From: JAWWOW01 sp033851265
GTDB taxonomy: Bacteria > Actinomycetota > Actinomycetes > JAWWOW01
Direction of reading: 5' to 3'
Assembly: GCA_033851265.1 (NCBI GenBank)
Contig: JAWWOW010000023.1
Coordinates: forward strand, 1-64,000
Length of the DNA stretch: 64,000 nucleotides
Shown piece after piece: positions 16,192 through 25,123 of the stretch; position 1 is the stretch's first letter, and every line of letters starts with the position of its first letter. Made by a program: the position numbers and the translations under genes. Under the pieces are notes generated by a model, which had not been told where the DNA came from, searched no databases, and saw only the letters and a list, made by a program, of their open reading frames with translations.

Positions 16192-16315
16192 GAGTTTGTG
16201 TGCTGGCTTCCGTTGATTCGGCACACACACTCCGCGCTTGGCGATCTTCGTGAGCGTGCGCGGGGGGCGTGGGCGGGAGTTTGTGTGCTGGAAGCCGAGG
16301 GGCGAGCACACACAC
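16192..16315. repeat. Duplicated GT/CA-rich inverted-repeat motif
   Basis: GAGTTTGTGTGCTGG occurs at 16192-16206 and 16277-16291. Each copy is followed by a complementary GCACACACAC stretch (16221-16230 and about 16305-16314), giving two successive imperfect hairpins immediately before the amidotransferase start. They may be operators. Confidence 0.5.
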
Positions 16316-16336
16316 GCGGCTGGGTAGCGTTCGCGC

Positions 16337-17056
16337 ATGGCTCGAGCGGTTGTCATCCAGCACGTCGCGCACGAAGGACCCGGTTGGCTGGCTGAGGTTC
16401 TCGATGATGCCGGTGTCGAGGTCGACATCCGGCGGATGTACGACGGCGCGAGCGTCACGGATGCGGGCGACGCTGACGCGCTGATCGTCCTGGGTGGCCC
16501 GATGGGTGCCAACGACGACGACACAGTGCCCTGGCTCAAAGACGTAAAGGTGCTCGTTGCTGATGCGGTGGAACGCGGAACCGCCGTGCTCGGCATCTGC
16601 CTGGGCGCCCAGTTGCTCGCTGTCGCGACCGGCGGTGTTGTCGCTCCGGGCAAGCACGGACCCGAGCTCGGCCTCGGTGAGTTGGCGTTGTGCGACGGTG
16701 CGGCCGACGATGCATTGCTGCGTGGCATGGTGCTTGATCCGGACACCGTGCAGTGGCACTGGGATCACATTGAACGGCTGCCTAGGGACGCGACGCTGCT
16801 CGCGTCGAGCCCGGCGTACACCAACCAAGCCTTCCGCCTCGGCGCGCGGGCATGGGGGTTCCAGTTCCACCCCGAGGTCACGTTGCCGCTCGTAGCGCAA
16901 TGGGCCCAGAACGACGCAGCCGCCATGCGTGAGGCGGGCATGGATCCGATCGTGGTCGTCGGCGCAGTCGCTGACGCGGAACGCGTGCTGCTCGAGACCT
17001 GGACACCAGCTCTGGAGCGCTTCGCCGCTCTGGCGGCGAGCGCTGACCGCGCCTGA
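16337..17056 (+). CDS. Class I glutamine amidotransferase (GuaA-N/GATase1-like)
   Basis: A 239-residue stand-alone GATase type 1 protein. The catalytic triad is visible: Cys in VLGICLGAQLLA (about residue 84), and His and Glu in FQFHPEVTL (about 176-178), with the oxyanion segment LGGPMGAN near residue 56. It would hydrolyse glutamine to glutamate and ammonia and pass ammonia to an acceptor enzyme, or act as a gamma-glutamyl hydrolase; no synthetase partner is adjacent. Its position between glnA2 and glnE suggests a role in glutamine or gamma-glutamyl metabolism. In actinomycetes similar enzymes near GlnA-like genes act in gamma-glutamylpolyamine breakdown, but here that is only an inference. 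Confidence 0.8.
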   Translation: MARAVVIQHVAHEGPGWLAEVLDDAGVEVDIRRMYDGASVTDAGDADALIVLGGPMGANDDDTVPWLKDVKVLVADAVERGTAVLGICLGAQLLAVATGGVVAPGKHGPELGLGELALCDGAADDALLRGMVLDPDTVQWHWDHIERLPRDATLLASSPAYTNQAFRLGARAWGFQFHPEVTLPLVAQWAQNDAAAMREAGMDPIVVVGAVADAERVLLETWTPALERFAALAASADRA

Positions 17057-17083
17057 AACGTGCTGTCCCCGTAGCGTTGCTGT

Positions 17084-20080
17084 GTGTCTGTCGGTGAGGA
17101 GCGTCGCTCGAGTCTGAGCGGTCGGCTGGCCCGATTGGGCTTTACCGATGTGGACCGGGCTGAGCAGCTGTTGACGCTGATCGAGCTGCTCGACGCCATC
17201 CCGGTCGTGGACGCACTAGGGGCGGCGGCGGATCCGGACCTAGCGCTGAACGGTCTGGTGCGACTGATCGAGGCTGCCCCCGACGCCGATGCCTTGCGTA
17301 CCGAGCTGCAGACCGGCGCAGGCCTGCGCGCCCGGCTGCTCGGCGTGCTCGGGGCCAGCGATGCGCTCGGTGAACATCTCGCCCGCCACCCCGATGACTG
17401 GCGGGTGCTGGCCGACGACGCGGTCACCGCCTCGCGGCCGACCACGCTCGGACTGCGGCAACAGTTGCTCCGTGCCATCGGCGCAGATCCGCTAGCAAGC
17501 GAGCCGGTTGCCGCGGGCACCAACGCGGACGTCCTCGACGCCTTGCGCGCCGCCTATCGACGGTGCCTGCTCGGCCTCGCTGCACGAGACCTGTCCGGGG
17601 CGGTCATGGTCGACGAGGTGGCCGGCGAGCTCGCGGATCTTGCCGGCGCGACTCTGACAGCGGCACTTGCGGTTGCTCGCGCGGGTTTGCCCGCCGATGC
17701 CGCACCGTGTCACCTTGCGGTGATCGGCATGGGCAAGTGCGGCGGCCGCGAGCTCAACTACGTCAGCGACGTTGACGTGATCTTCGTCGCGGAGTCGGCC
17801 GATGGCGCCGAGTCGGAGGAAGCCGCGCTGAAGACCGCAACCGCGCTCGCAGCGGGGATCGCGCGGGTCTGTTCCGAGACGACCAGCGAAGGTTCGATCT
17901 GGCCGGTCGACGCTGCGTTACGACCGGAGGGGAAAGCGGGTCCGCTCGTTCGCACGCTGGCCAGCCACGAGGCCTATTACAAGAGGTGGGCCAAGCCATG
18001 GGAGTTCCAGGCATTGATGAAGGCCCGACCGGTTGCGGGTGACCTCGAGCTCGGTCAGCGGTGGATCGACGCCGTCGCACCGCTCGTGTGGTCGGCGGGG
18101 GAGCGACCAGGGTTCATCGACGCGGTGCGCGCGATGCGCCGTCGCGTCGAGGACACGCTGCCCGCCGCCGAGGCCGAACGCGAGCTCAAGCTCGGTCCGG
18201 GCGGGTTGCGCGACGTTGAGTTCGCCGTACAGCTGCTGCAGCTGGTGCACGGCCGCGCCGACCTCAGCCTGCGCAGCGTCACCACGCTCGATGCGCTCGA
18301 TGCGCTCGCGCAGGGCGGGTACGTCGGCCGCGAAGACGCAGCAAGTCTGGGCGCGGCGTACCGCTTCTTGCGCAACGTCGAGCACCGCCTGCAGCTGCAC
18401 CGACTCCGGCGGACCCACCTCATCCCGGACGACGAACCGTCACTCCGCCGGATCGGGCGAGCACTCGGCTACACCCGCGACCCGGTCGCCGAGCTCCACG
18501 CCGCCCATGCCCAGCACGCCCGCGAGGTGCGGCGACTGCACGAGAAACTCTTCTATCGCCCGCTGCTCGCGGCGGTTGCGCGACTGCCCGCGGATGACAC
18601 TCGCCTCACGCCGGATCAGGCGCGCACTCGCCTGGAAGCGCTGGGGTACGCCGATCCGGCTGGCGCCCTGCGCCACCTCGAAGCGTTGACTGCTGGCGTC
18701 TCGCGACGAGCATCGATCCAACGCACGTTGCTGCCGGTGATGCTCGGCTGGTTCGCCGACGCAGCCGACCCCGACGGGGGTTTGCTGGCATTCCGTCAGG
18801 TGAGCGACGCGCTCGGCTCGACCCCGTGGTACCTCCGGTTGCTCCGCGACGAGGGCATGACCGCGGAACGCCTGGCCCGACTGCTCGGTGGCAGCAAGTA
18901 CGTCGCGGACCTCATTGCCCGTGCGCCCGAAGCGGTGCGACTGCTTGCCGACGACGCGGAGCTCGAATTGCCACCGGCACCGGCACTGACCGCGGAGTTC
19001 CTCGCCGCGGTGGGCCGCCGCGAAGACTGGGACACCGCTGTGGTGACCGTGCGCGGCTTGCGACGCCGTGAGTTGTTGCGGACCGCGATGGCGGACCTGC
19101 TCGGGCTGCGCGACCAACGCGACGTCGGCGTCGCGCTGTCCGACGTCGCCTCGGCAACCGTCGCGGCCGCACTCGACGCGGCGTACCGAAAGGTCGAGGG
19201 CGAATGGCGTCGCCCATTGCCGATGAAGCTTGCCGTCATCGGGATGGGTCGATTCGGTGGGGGAGAGCAGGGCTACGGCAGCGATGCTGACGTGCTCTTC
19301 GTGCACGAGCCGGCGCCGTTCGTCGCTGATGATGAGGCGGCACAGGCCGCGCACGAGGTCGCGAACGAGATGCGACGACTGCTGGCACTGCCCGCACCGG
19401 ATCCGCCGCTCGAGGTCGACGCCGACCTGCGGCCGGAGGGCCGACAAGGACCGCTGACGCGCAGCATCGCGTCCTACGCCGCGTACTACGAACGCTGGGC
19501 ATCAGTCTGGGAAGCGCAGGCGCTGTTGCGCGCGCGCCCCATCGCCGGCGACGTCGAAACCGGCGAGCGCTTCCTCGACGTCATCAACCCGTTGCGCTGG
19601 CCGGATGGCGGGCTCGACGCCGCCAGCGTGCGCGAGATCCGGCGCATCAAGGCGCGGGTCGAGAGCGAGCGGTTGCCGCGTGGCGCGGACCCGGCGATGC
19701 ACACGAAGCTCGGCCGCGGCGGCCTTGCCGACGTCGAGTGGACGGTTCAGTTGCTCCAACTCATGCACGCCCATGAGCATCCGTCGCTGCGCACGACGGG
19801 AACGCTCGCGGCCCTCGATGCCGCTCGCGAGGCTGGCCTGCTGGACGCGGACGATGCGGACACACTCGAGGCTGCCTGGCGGCTGGCCACCCGGGTGCGG
19901 AATGCGATCGTCCTATCGCGCGGTCGAGCCGCCGACAGCTTGCCGACCGACGTTCGCGAGCTCGCTGGTGTCGCCCGCGCGGTCGGCTACCCTGCCGGGC
20001 ACACGGCGGATCTGCTCGAGGATTACCGGCGGCTGACGCGGCGGGCCAGGGCAGTCGTGGAGAGGACGTTCTACTCGTGA
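17084..20080 (+). CDS. glnE: Bifunctional glutamine-synthetase adenylyltransferase/adenylyl-removing enzyme
   Basis: A 998-residue two-headed regulator that attaches AMP to, and removes it from, the tyrosine of GSI-beta glutamine synthetase. Two nucleotidyltransferase domains are seen, each with the G-G-x-D-x-D signature: GKCGGRELNYVSDVDVIFV (about 217-235, deadenylylase half) and GRFGGGEQGYGSDADVLFV (about 720-738, adenylylase half). Each is followed by its helical GlnD-like partner region, with the paired motif GPGGLRDVEFAVQLLQL and GRGGLADVEWTVQLLQL. Length is typical. GTG start; GTG 17082 is out of frame. The downstream hydrolase overlaps by 4 nt (GTGA). Its substrate GlnA1 is encoded at 29290-30729, not next door. 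Confidence 0.96.
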   Translation: MSVGEERRSSLSGRLARLGFTDVDRAEQLLTLIELLDAIPVVDALGAAADPDLALNGLVRLIEAAPDADALRTELQTGAGLRARLLGVLGASDALGEHLARHPDDWRVLADDAVTASRPTTLGLRQQLLRAIGADPLASEPVAAGTNADVLDALRAAYRRCLLGLAARDLSGAVMVDEVAGELADLAGATLTAALAVARAGLPADAAPCHLAVIGMGKCGGRELNYVSDVDVIFVAESADGAESEEAALKTATALAAGIARVCSETTSEGSIWPVDAALRPEGKAGPLVRTLASHEAYYKRWAKPWEFQALMKARPVAGDLELGQRWIDAVAPLVWSAGERPGFIDAVRAMRRRVEDTLPAAEAERELKLGPGGLRDVEFAVQLLQLVHGRADLSLRSVTTLDALDALAQGGYVGREDAASLGAAYRFLRNVEHRLQLHRLRRTHLIPDDEPSLRRIGRALGYTRDPVAELHAAHAQHAREVRRLHEKLFYRPLLAAVARLPADDTRLTPDQARTRLEALGYADPAGALRHLEALTAGVSRRASIQRTLLPVMLGWFADAADPDGGLLAFRQVSDALGSTPWYLRLLRDEGMTAERLARLLGGSKYVADLIARAPEAVRLLADDAELELPPAPALTAEFLAAVGRREDWDTAVVTVRGLRRRELLRTAMADLLGLRDQRDVGVALSDVASATVAAALDAAYRKVEGEWRRPLPMKLAVIGMGRFGGGEQGYGSDADVLFVHEPAPFVADDEAAQAAHEVANEMRRLLALPAPDPPLEVDADLRPEGRQGPLTRSIASYAAYYERWASVWEAQALLRARPIAGDVETGERFLDVINPLRWPDGGLDAASVREIRRIKARVESERLPRGADPAMHTKLGRGGLADVEWTVQLLQLMHAHEHPSLRTTGTLAALDAAREAGLLDADDADTLEAAWRLATRVRNAIVLSRGRAADSLPTDVRELAGVARAVGYPAGHTADLLEDYRRLTRRARAVVERTFYS

Positions 20081-21030
20081 CCACAACCGCTGCGCCCCCA
20101 CCGACGCGAGCGCAACGACGCGAGGTGGCGGTCGAGGGCGTCCGGTTCGCGGTCGACCGCGCCGACCCGTCGCGGCACCGCCGCACGACTCCGGTCCTGT
20201 TGCTGCATGGCGTCCCGGAGACGGCGGCGATGTGGCGGCCGGTCATCGACGAGCTGGCGCGCGACCGCATCGTGCTCGCCCCGGACCTCAAGGGGCTCGG
20301 CGAGAGCGAGGTCCGCGGTCCCTACGACATCCCCACGCTGGTCAACGAGCTGGCCGCGCTAGCACTGCATGAGGTCGACGGTCGTATCGACGTCGTCGGC
20401 CATGACTGGGGCGGCTCGCTCGCGATCGTGTTGGCGCGCACTCGACCTGAGTTGGTACGCCGACTCGTCGTCATCAATGCGCCGTACCGGCAGATCGACT
20501 ACACCCGCGCCTGGCACATGCCGTTCTTCGCGTTGCCCTGGCTGCCCGAGGCAGTCTTCGCGGTCACTGGCCAACGCTTCGTGCGCAGCGCCCTCGCGTA
20601 CGGGTGGAAGTCGGCGCGCCCGATCCCGGATGAAGTGCGCCAGCGTTACACGGATGCCTACGCCGACCCGGCTCGCCTCGGCGCGATGCTGTCGTACTAC
20701 CGCGCGGCGACCCGGCCGCGGCTTGCGCAGATGGCTCGACAGGCGATTCCCGGATCCGCCAGGGCGCGACCGACGAAGCAACCAATCCAGCATCGCGTCG
20801 AGCCGTCACTTGTCATCTGGGGAGCGGCGGATCCCGTGCTGCCGTTGCCGGTTGGCGAGGCCGTCGTGCGCGATCTCGGCCCGGCGGCGCGGCTGGTCGT
20901 ACTGCCGGGCGTCGGTCATTTCAGCGTTGATGAGGCGCCGGAGCTCGTCACCGAGGCAGTTGCCACCTTCTTGCGCGAAGACGACCGGCCGTCGGCGAAG
21001 AAAGCGTCCGTCAAGGAAACGGACCCGTGA
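20077..21030 (+). CDS. Alpha/beta-hydrolase, epoxide-hydrolase-like
   Basis: A 317-residue alpha/beta-hydrolase. The oxyanion motif HGVPETAAMW (about 45-54) and the nucleophile elbow VGHDWGG (about 108-114) carry Asp as nucleophile, as in epoxide hydrolases and haloalkane dehalogenases, with the histidine supplied by GVGHFSVDEAPE near residue 287. The cap domain includes helical segments around 140-230. The substrate is unknown. Its GTG start overlaps the glnE stop by 4 nt, and the next MFS gene overlaps its own stop by 4 nt, so all three are translationally coupled. Confidence 0.85.
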   Translation: MTTTAAPPPTRAQRREVAVEGVRFAVDRADPSRHRRTTPVLLLHGVPETAAMWRPVIDELARDRIVLAPDLKGLGESEVRGPYDIPTLVNELAALALHEVDGRIDVVGHDWGGSLAIVLARTRPELVRRLVVINAPYRQIDYTRAWHMPFFALPWLPEAVFAVTGQRFVRSALAYGWKSARPIPDEVRQRYTDAYADPARLGAMLSYYRAATRPRLAQMARQAIPGSARARPTKQPIQHRVEPSLVIWGAADPVLPLPVGEAVVRDLGPAARLVVLPGVGHFSVDEAPELVTEAVATFLREDDRPSAKKASVKETDP

Positions 21031-22376
21031 CGGCGGCACCAGCCTCTCGACCGGTTGGCTTTTCGGTCCCGCTCGCCAATCCGGAGTTCCGCGGTCTAAC
21101 GATCGCTCAGGTCATCAGTGAGTGCGGAGAACAGATCGCCCGCATCGCGCTGGCTGTCTTGGTGTTCCGCGATTCACACAATGCGTTCTACGCCGCACTC
21201 GTCTATGCGGTCGGCTATCTCCCGCTCGTCCTCGGGGGTGCGCTGCTGGGCCCGCTGGCCGACTGGCTGCCCCGACGCCAGCTCATGCTTGCCTGCCACG
21301 CCGGTCGTGCTGTGCTCATCGCGCTCATCGCGCTGCCCCATGTTCCGATCGCCGCCGCGTTCGTCCTGCTTGCGTTCGTGTCGTTGCTCGAGGCGCCGTT
21401 TGCCTCAGCTCGTATGGCCATCAGCATGGAGCTGTTGCCGGACGGTCCGACCTACCTCGCTGGCGTCAGTCTCGGCCGTGCGCTCAACCAGATCGATCAG
21501 GCGCTGGGCTTCCTGCTCGGCGGTGTGCTGCTCACGATCGTCTATCCGCGCGGGGCGTTGCTCGTCGACGCGGGCGCGTACGTGCTGGCTTACTTCGTCG
21601 TTCTCCTTACCGTGAAGTCGCGGCCACCGGCCAACGTCGTACGTCCCGCGCGTTTCTTCGATGACTTCCGCGAGGGTGCGCGCATCGTCTTCGCCGACCC
21701 CACCCGACGTGCGCTGGCATCGATTGTCTGGCTCGGTGGGCTGTTCTTGGTCCTGCCGGAAGGCGTTGCGGTCACCTACGCCGACCAGCACGGCGGTGGC
21801 GTGCTCGCGACGGCCATTCTCACCGCGGCGATGCCCGCCGGGATCTTCGTTGGGGTGATCACGCTGGCGCGGTACGTCGCACCGCGACGGCAAGCCGATC
21901 TGCTGCTAGTGCTTTTTGCCGCGAGCAGTCTGTTCCTCGCTGCTACGGCAGCGCGGCCACCCATCGCGCTGACGGCGGCGCTCTGGTTCTGCAGCGGCCT
22001 GTGTCAGGCGTTCTTCATTCCGGCCATTGCGACGTTCAACCTCACCGTCGCCCCCGAGCATCGTGGTCGTGCAGTGGGCCTGGCATTCGCCGGACTGAGC
22101 CTCGTGCAGGCGATCGACCTCGCCGGTGGAGGTGCGCTCGCGGCGGCGATTGGCCCCGCTGCAGCCGTGGCGTGGTTCGCCGTGGCCGGGTTGTTCGGTC
22201 TGGCACTGCTGCGCGTCTGGTGGCCATGGCATGCACTCGGACAGGTGGCGGATCGGACTCTCGGGACCCAGCCCGTGCCAGTGGAAGAGATCGCCGTCGG
22301 AACGCCGGAGGCCGCGGCGATGGGGGAGCGCGCGGTGGTGAACCTGCTGGATCCGGTCAAGCGCGAGCCGGACTGA
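21027..22376 (+). CDS. MFS_3-type major facilitator transporter
   Basis: A 449-residue protein with about 12 membrane helices and the MFS_3 pattern (LANPEFRGLTIAQVISECGEQIARIALAVLVF, a LADWLPRRQLMLACHAGRAV loop, FASARMAISMELLPDG). It is a likely exporter of unknown substrate. Its GTG start overlaps the hydrolase stop (GTGA), placing it in the glnE transcription unit. The 3' end overlaps the convergent PAP2-like gene by 20 nt. Confidence 0.85.
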   Translation: MTAAPASRPVGFSVPLANPEFRGLTIAQVISECGEQIARIALAVLVFRDSHNAFYAALVYAVGYLPLVLGGALLGPLADWLPRRQLMLACHAGRAVLIALIALPHVPIAAAFVLLAFVSLLEAPFASARMAISMELLPDGPTYLAGVSLGRALNQIDQALGFLLGGVLLTIVYPRGALLVDAGAYVLAYFVVLLTVKSRPPANVVRPARFFDDFREGARIVFADPTRRALASIVWLGGLFLVLPEGVAVTYADQHGGGVLATAILTAAMPAGIFVGVITLARYVAPRRQADLLLVLFAASSLFLAATAARPPIALTAALWFCSGLCQAFFIPAIATFNLTVAPEHRGRAVGLAFAGLSLVQAIDLAGGGALAAAIGPAAAVAWFAVAGLFGLALLRVWWPWHALGQVADRTLGTQPVPVEEIAVGTPEAAAMGERAVVNLLDPVKREPD

Positions 22377-23229
22377 CCTCTCGCTGCGGTGCCACGAGCT
22401 CGCTCGGTTCGGCGAACGCCGACCGGCCGTAGAGCAGCCGCTGGATCGCAAAGCCAGCGGCGAGGACAAGGACGCCCCCGGCGGCGTCGAGCACGAAGTG
22501 GTTTGCGGTGGCGACGATCACCAGCAATGTCGCCACTGGATAGAGCACGCCGAGGACCTTGACCCAGGTGCGCGGACTCAGCCTGATGAGTGCGATGCCA
22601 CACCACAGCGCCCAACCGATATGCAACGACGGCATCGCTGCGAACTGGTTGGACGCCGACTCGACACCGTCGGACCCCCAGGACCCCCATGTGTTGAACA
22701 CCACGACCGTGTCGATGTAGCCATCCCACGTGAGCATGCGCGGCGGCGCGAGGGGATAGAGCCAGAATCCGAGCAGGGCGATGTAGTTGGTGGTGTAGAG
22801 CACGGTGCGAACCGGCCGGTAGTGCAACGGCTGCCGGAAGTACAGCCAGACGAGCACGCCGATGGTGACTGCAAAGTGCATGGTCGCGTAGTAGTAGTTA
22901 GCGCTCTGCACGAGCCACCCCACCGAAGAGACCGCCTTGTTGACGGCCAGCTCCATGTTGATGTGCAGCGCGCGCTCGATCATGAGCAGGTCGTCGGCGC
23001 GATTGAAGGCAGCGGTCTCGTGCGTCGGTACGCCGTTGCGAACCCACGAATAGAACACATAGCCGACCCCGATGAAGACGATCTCTTCCCAGAGCCGGGG
23101 CCGTCGGATACGGCGCATCCGTGGCGGCAGGAGCGGGGGGATCCGACGGATCCTGGCCGGCAACAGCGCAGGGATGCGCAGCCGCCGCCGCTCGGGCGCC
23201 GTGGACTGCTCGCGCTCGCCCGTCAGCAC
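22357..23229 (-). CDS. PAP2-superfamily membrane protein (inositol-phosphorylceramide-synthase-like)
   Basis: About 290 residues with a basic N-terminus (RRxRIPxLLPxRxRRI repeats, residues about 15-45) followed by six membrane helices. PAP2_3/AUR1-like features are present: WLYPLAPPRML, MPSLHIGWALW (motif with catalytic His) and ATANHFVLDAAGG (second His and Asp). Relatives transfer or release phospholipid head groups at the membrane; the substrate is unknown. I prefer GTG 23229, with AGGA 8 nt upstream; a TTG at 23268 would add 13 residues. It converges with and overlaps the MFS gene by 20 nt. Confidence 0.75.
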   Translation of the reverse strand: MLTGEREQSTAPERRRLRIPALLPARIRRIPPLLPPRMRRIRRPRLWEEIVFIGVGYVFYSWVRNGVPTHETAAFNRADDLLMIERALHINMELAVNKAVSSVGWLVQSANYYYATMHFAVTIGVLVWLYFRQPLHYRPVRTVLYTTNYIALLGFWLYPLAPPRMLTWDGYIDTVVVFNTWGSWGSDGVESASNQFAAMPSLHIGWALWCGIALIRLSPRTWVKVLGVLYPVATLLVIVATANHFVLDAAGGVLVLAAGFAIQRLLYGRSAFAEPSELVAPQREVSPARA

Positions 23230-23310
23230 TCGGCAATCCTGCCAGACCGCACCGACAGCTTCGGCCAACTAAATGAGTGGATTGTGACCGGATCCCCTGA
23301 TCCGCGTCCC

Positions 23311-24156
23311 TCAGCGCAAGCGCTCGATGCCCACCGAGACCCCGAGGGCCGACGAGCCACCGCCCGTGTAGATGCCGCGCAGCGGTGAGACGTCGGCGTA
23401 GTCACGCCCGCGCCCGACCAGGACATGCTGCTCGCCGACGAGGGACCCGTTCGTCGGGTCGCAGGCCCACCAGTCACCGGTCCACACCTCCACCCACGCA
23501 TGGCTCTCGCCGACGACGACGTCACCCGGCTGCGCGTCCGGTGACGGATAGAGATAGCCCGACAGATACCGGCAGGGGATGCCGATCGCTCGCAGCAGCA
23601 CGAGCGTCACGTGAGCGAAGTCCTGGCACACCCCTTCGCCGGCCTTCCACGCGTCAACCGCGGAGGTGTGTACGCCGGTGGTGCCCTGCTGATAGGTCAA
23701 CTGACCATCGACCCAGTCAATGACACTGTGCACCGCTTCGATCGGCCTCGCGCAGTCGGCAGCGAGCGCGCGGGCTTGCGTGTTGAGCTCTTCGTTGACC
23801 GGGACGTATGCCGTCGGAGCAAGCAGCTCAGCGAACTCGTCGTAGATCGCGGGATCGGCGAGGTCCGACCAGCTCGTGCCATCCAGCGCCGGCTCCGCGA
23901 CGCTCGTCTCGACCACCGAGGTGGCGGTGACAAGCAGTTCCTCATGCGGTTCGTGGATGTCGAACGACGACACGAGAGTGCCCCAGTAGTCCCAGTAGCG
24001 CTGAACCTGTGCCGTCGGCGTCGTCTGCACCCGTGAGTCGAGTGCCAACTGCCGCGGGTCGGTCAGGGGGGATAGACGTGCTTCGTTGTACGACGCGGTC
24101 ACCGGCGCGGCGTACCGGAATCCGGTCTGATGCTCGATGCGCAGCCGCCATGTCAT
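23311..24156 (-). CDS. Transglutaminase-like cysteine protease-fold protein
   Basis: A 281-residue protein with the bacterial transglutaminase N-terminal beta domain (MTWRLRIEHQTGFRYAAPVTASYNEARL, about 1-85) and the transglutaminase core: catalytic Cys in AGEGVCQDFAHV (about 177), His in GESHAWVEVW and Asp in CDPTNGS. ATG 24156 gives the conserved start; the frame remains open upstream but overlaps the previous gene. It is the third gene of the ATP-grasp/alpha-E/transglutaminase set, a trio predicted on comparative-genomic grounds to make and break isopeptide or amide bonds. Confidence 0.9.
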   Translation of the reverse strand: MTWRLRIEHQTGFRYAAPVTASYNEARLSPLTDPRQLALDSRVQTTPTAQVQRYWDYWGTLVSSFDIHEPHEELLVTATSVVETSVAEPALDGTSWSDLADPAIYDEFAELLAPTAYVPVNEELNTQARALAADCARPIEAVHSVIDWVDGQLTYQQGTTGVHTSAVDAWKAGEGVCQDFAHVTLVLLRAIGIPCRYLSGYLYPSPDAQPGDVVVGESHAWVEVWTGDWWACDPTNGSLVGEQHVLVGRGRDYADVSPLRGIYTGGGSSALGVSVGIERLR

Positions 24157-24178
24157 GGCGCCGCCAAGGGCGGCCGAG

Positions 24179-25123
24179 TCATGAGGGTGACTCCGGGGTC
24201 CACTCGCGTGGTTCGTAAGCGCGGAAGAAGCGCTGGGCCACCGAGCCCCCCGCAGTGCGACACGTGTCGGCGATCCACTCGAGGTTCGCGGGCAGGTCCG
24301 TGAGCAAGTCTTCGACGCGAGTGAACTCCAGCCGGGTGCGCGCGCGGCCGAGTGCCATGCGTGCCTCGTCGAGCTCGTCGTGCTGCCCTCGGCCGGGGCT
24401 GAGATCGGCCAGGCACTCCTCCGCGGTCGACAGGGCGTGGAACACCGATCGGGGGAAGGTCCGGTCGAGCAGCAGGAACCGCACCACGCGGCTCGTGTCG
24501 AGTACGCCGCGATGCGTGCGCAGGTAGGCCTCGTAGGCACCGCAACTGCGCAGCAGTGCGACGCGGCCGGGCAGGTGGCGCGACGAGCCGAACCGCAGCG
24601 ACAGCAGCCGCGCCGTCATGTCGACGCGCTCGAGGCTGCGACCGAGCACGAGGAACCGCCAGCTTTCATCTCGACTCATCGTCGAGTCCGACAGCCCGCT
24701 CATCATCGCGGTGCGTGCGCGGATGAACGTGAAGAACCCGTGCGGACCTAGCCGGTGGCTGGTCGCGATCTGCTGGGGGAGCGCATTGTGCGTCGTGTTC
24801 AAGCACTCCCACATCTCGGAGGAGATGGCCTCACGGGCGCCACGTGCGTTCTCGCGCGCTGCTTGGAGTGCTCCCGCGATGGCCAGCGGGCTCTTGCGGT
24901 CGTAGGCAAGCACCTGGACAACGGACGCGACGTCGAGCTCATCCGGTTTGGCGTCACCGGCGATACCCATGGCGGCAAGCAGGTCGGCGCACGCCAGTTG
25001 TTCGTCAAGTGGGGAGTCCTCGAGCAACATGTGCACGTGTACGTCGAGAATCCGCGCAGTGTCGTCGGCGCGTTCGACGTACCTGCCGATCCAGAACAGC
25101 GACTCCGCGATTCGGCTCAGCAT
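24179..25123 (-). CDS. Alpha-E domain protein (DUF403)
   Basis: A 314-residue all-helical protein of the alpha-E family, starting with the highly typical MLSRIAESLFWIGRYVERADDTARILDVHVHMLLED. The family has no established enzymatic activity and almost always lies between a circularly permuted ATP-grasp protein and a transglutaminase, as here. The ATG at 25123 overlaps the end of the ATP-grasp gene (stop at 25117) by 7 nt, and the transglutaminase gene starts 22 nt after its stop. Confidence 0.92.
   Translation of the reverse strand: MLSRIAESLFWIGRYVERADDTARILDVHVHMLLEDSPLDEQLACADLLAAMGIAGDAKPDELDVASVVQVLAYDRKSPLAIAGALQAARENARGAREAISSEMWECLNTTHNALPQQIATSHRLGPHGFFTFIRARTAMMSGLSDSTMSRDESWRFLVLGRSLERVDMTARLLSLRFGSSRHLPGRVALLRSCGAYEAYLRTHRGVLDTSRVVRFLLLDRTFPRSVFHALSTAEECLADLSPGRGQHDELDEARMALGRARTRLEFTRVEDLLTDLPANLEWIADTCRTAGGSVAQRFFRAYEPREWTPESPS

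Larger units (their letters stand above)
15765..16336. other. Long intergenic region with DnaA boxes, palindromes and a dispersed repeat
   Basis: No gene is convincing in these 572 bases. The region holds an inverted repeat 15819-15828/15863-15872 (10-bp arms) enclosing the palindrome GCAGCGCTGC at 15844-15853, two perfect DnaA boxes, a 16-bp palindrome at 15971-15986, one copy of an intergenic element at 16045-16093 and a duplicated GT/CA-rich motif at 16192-16315 just before the next gene. Confidence 0.7.
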
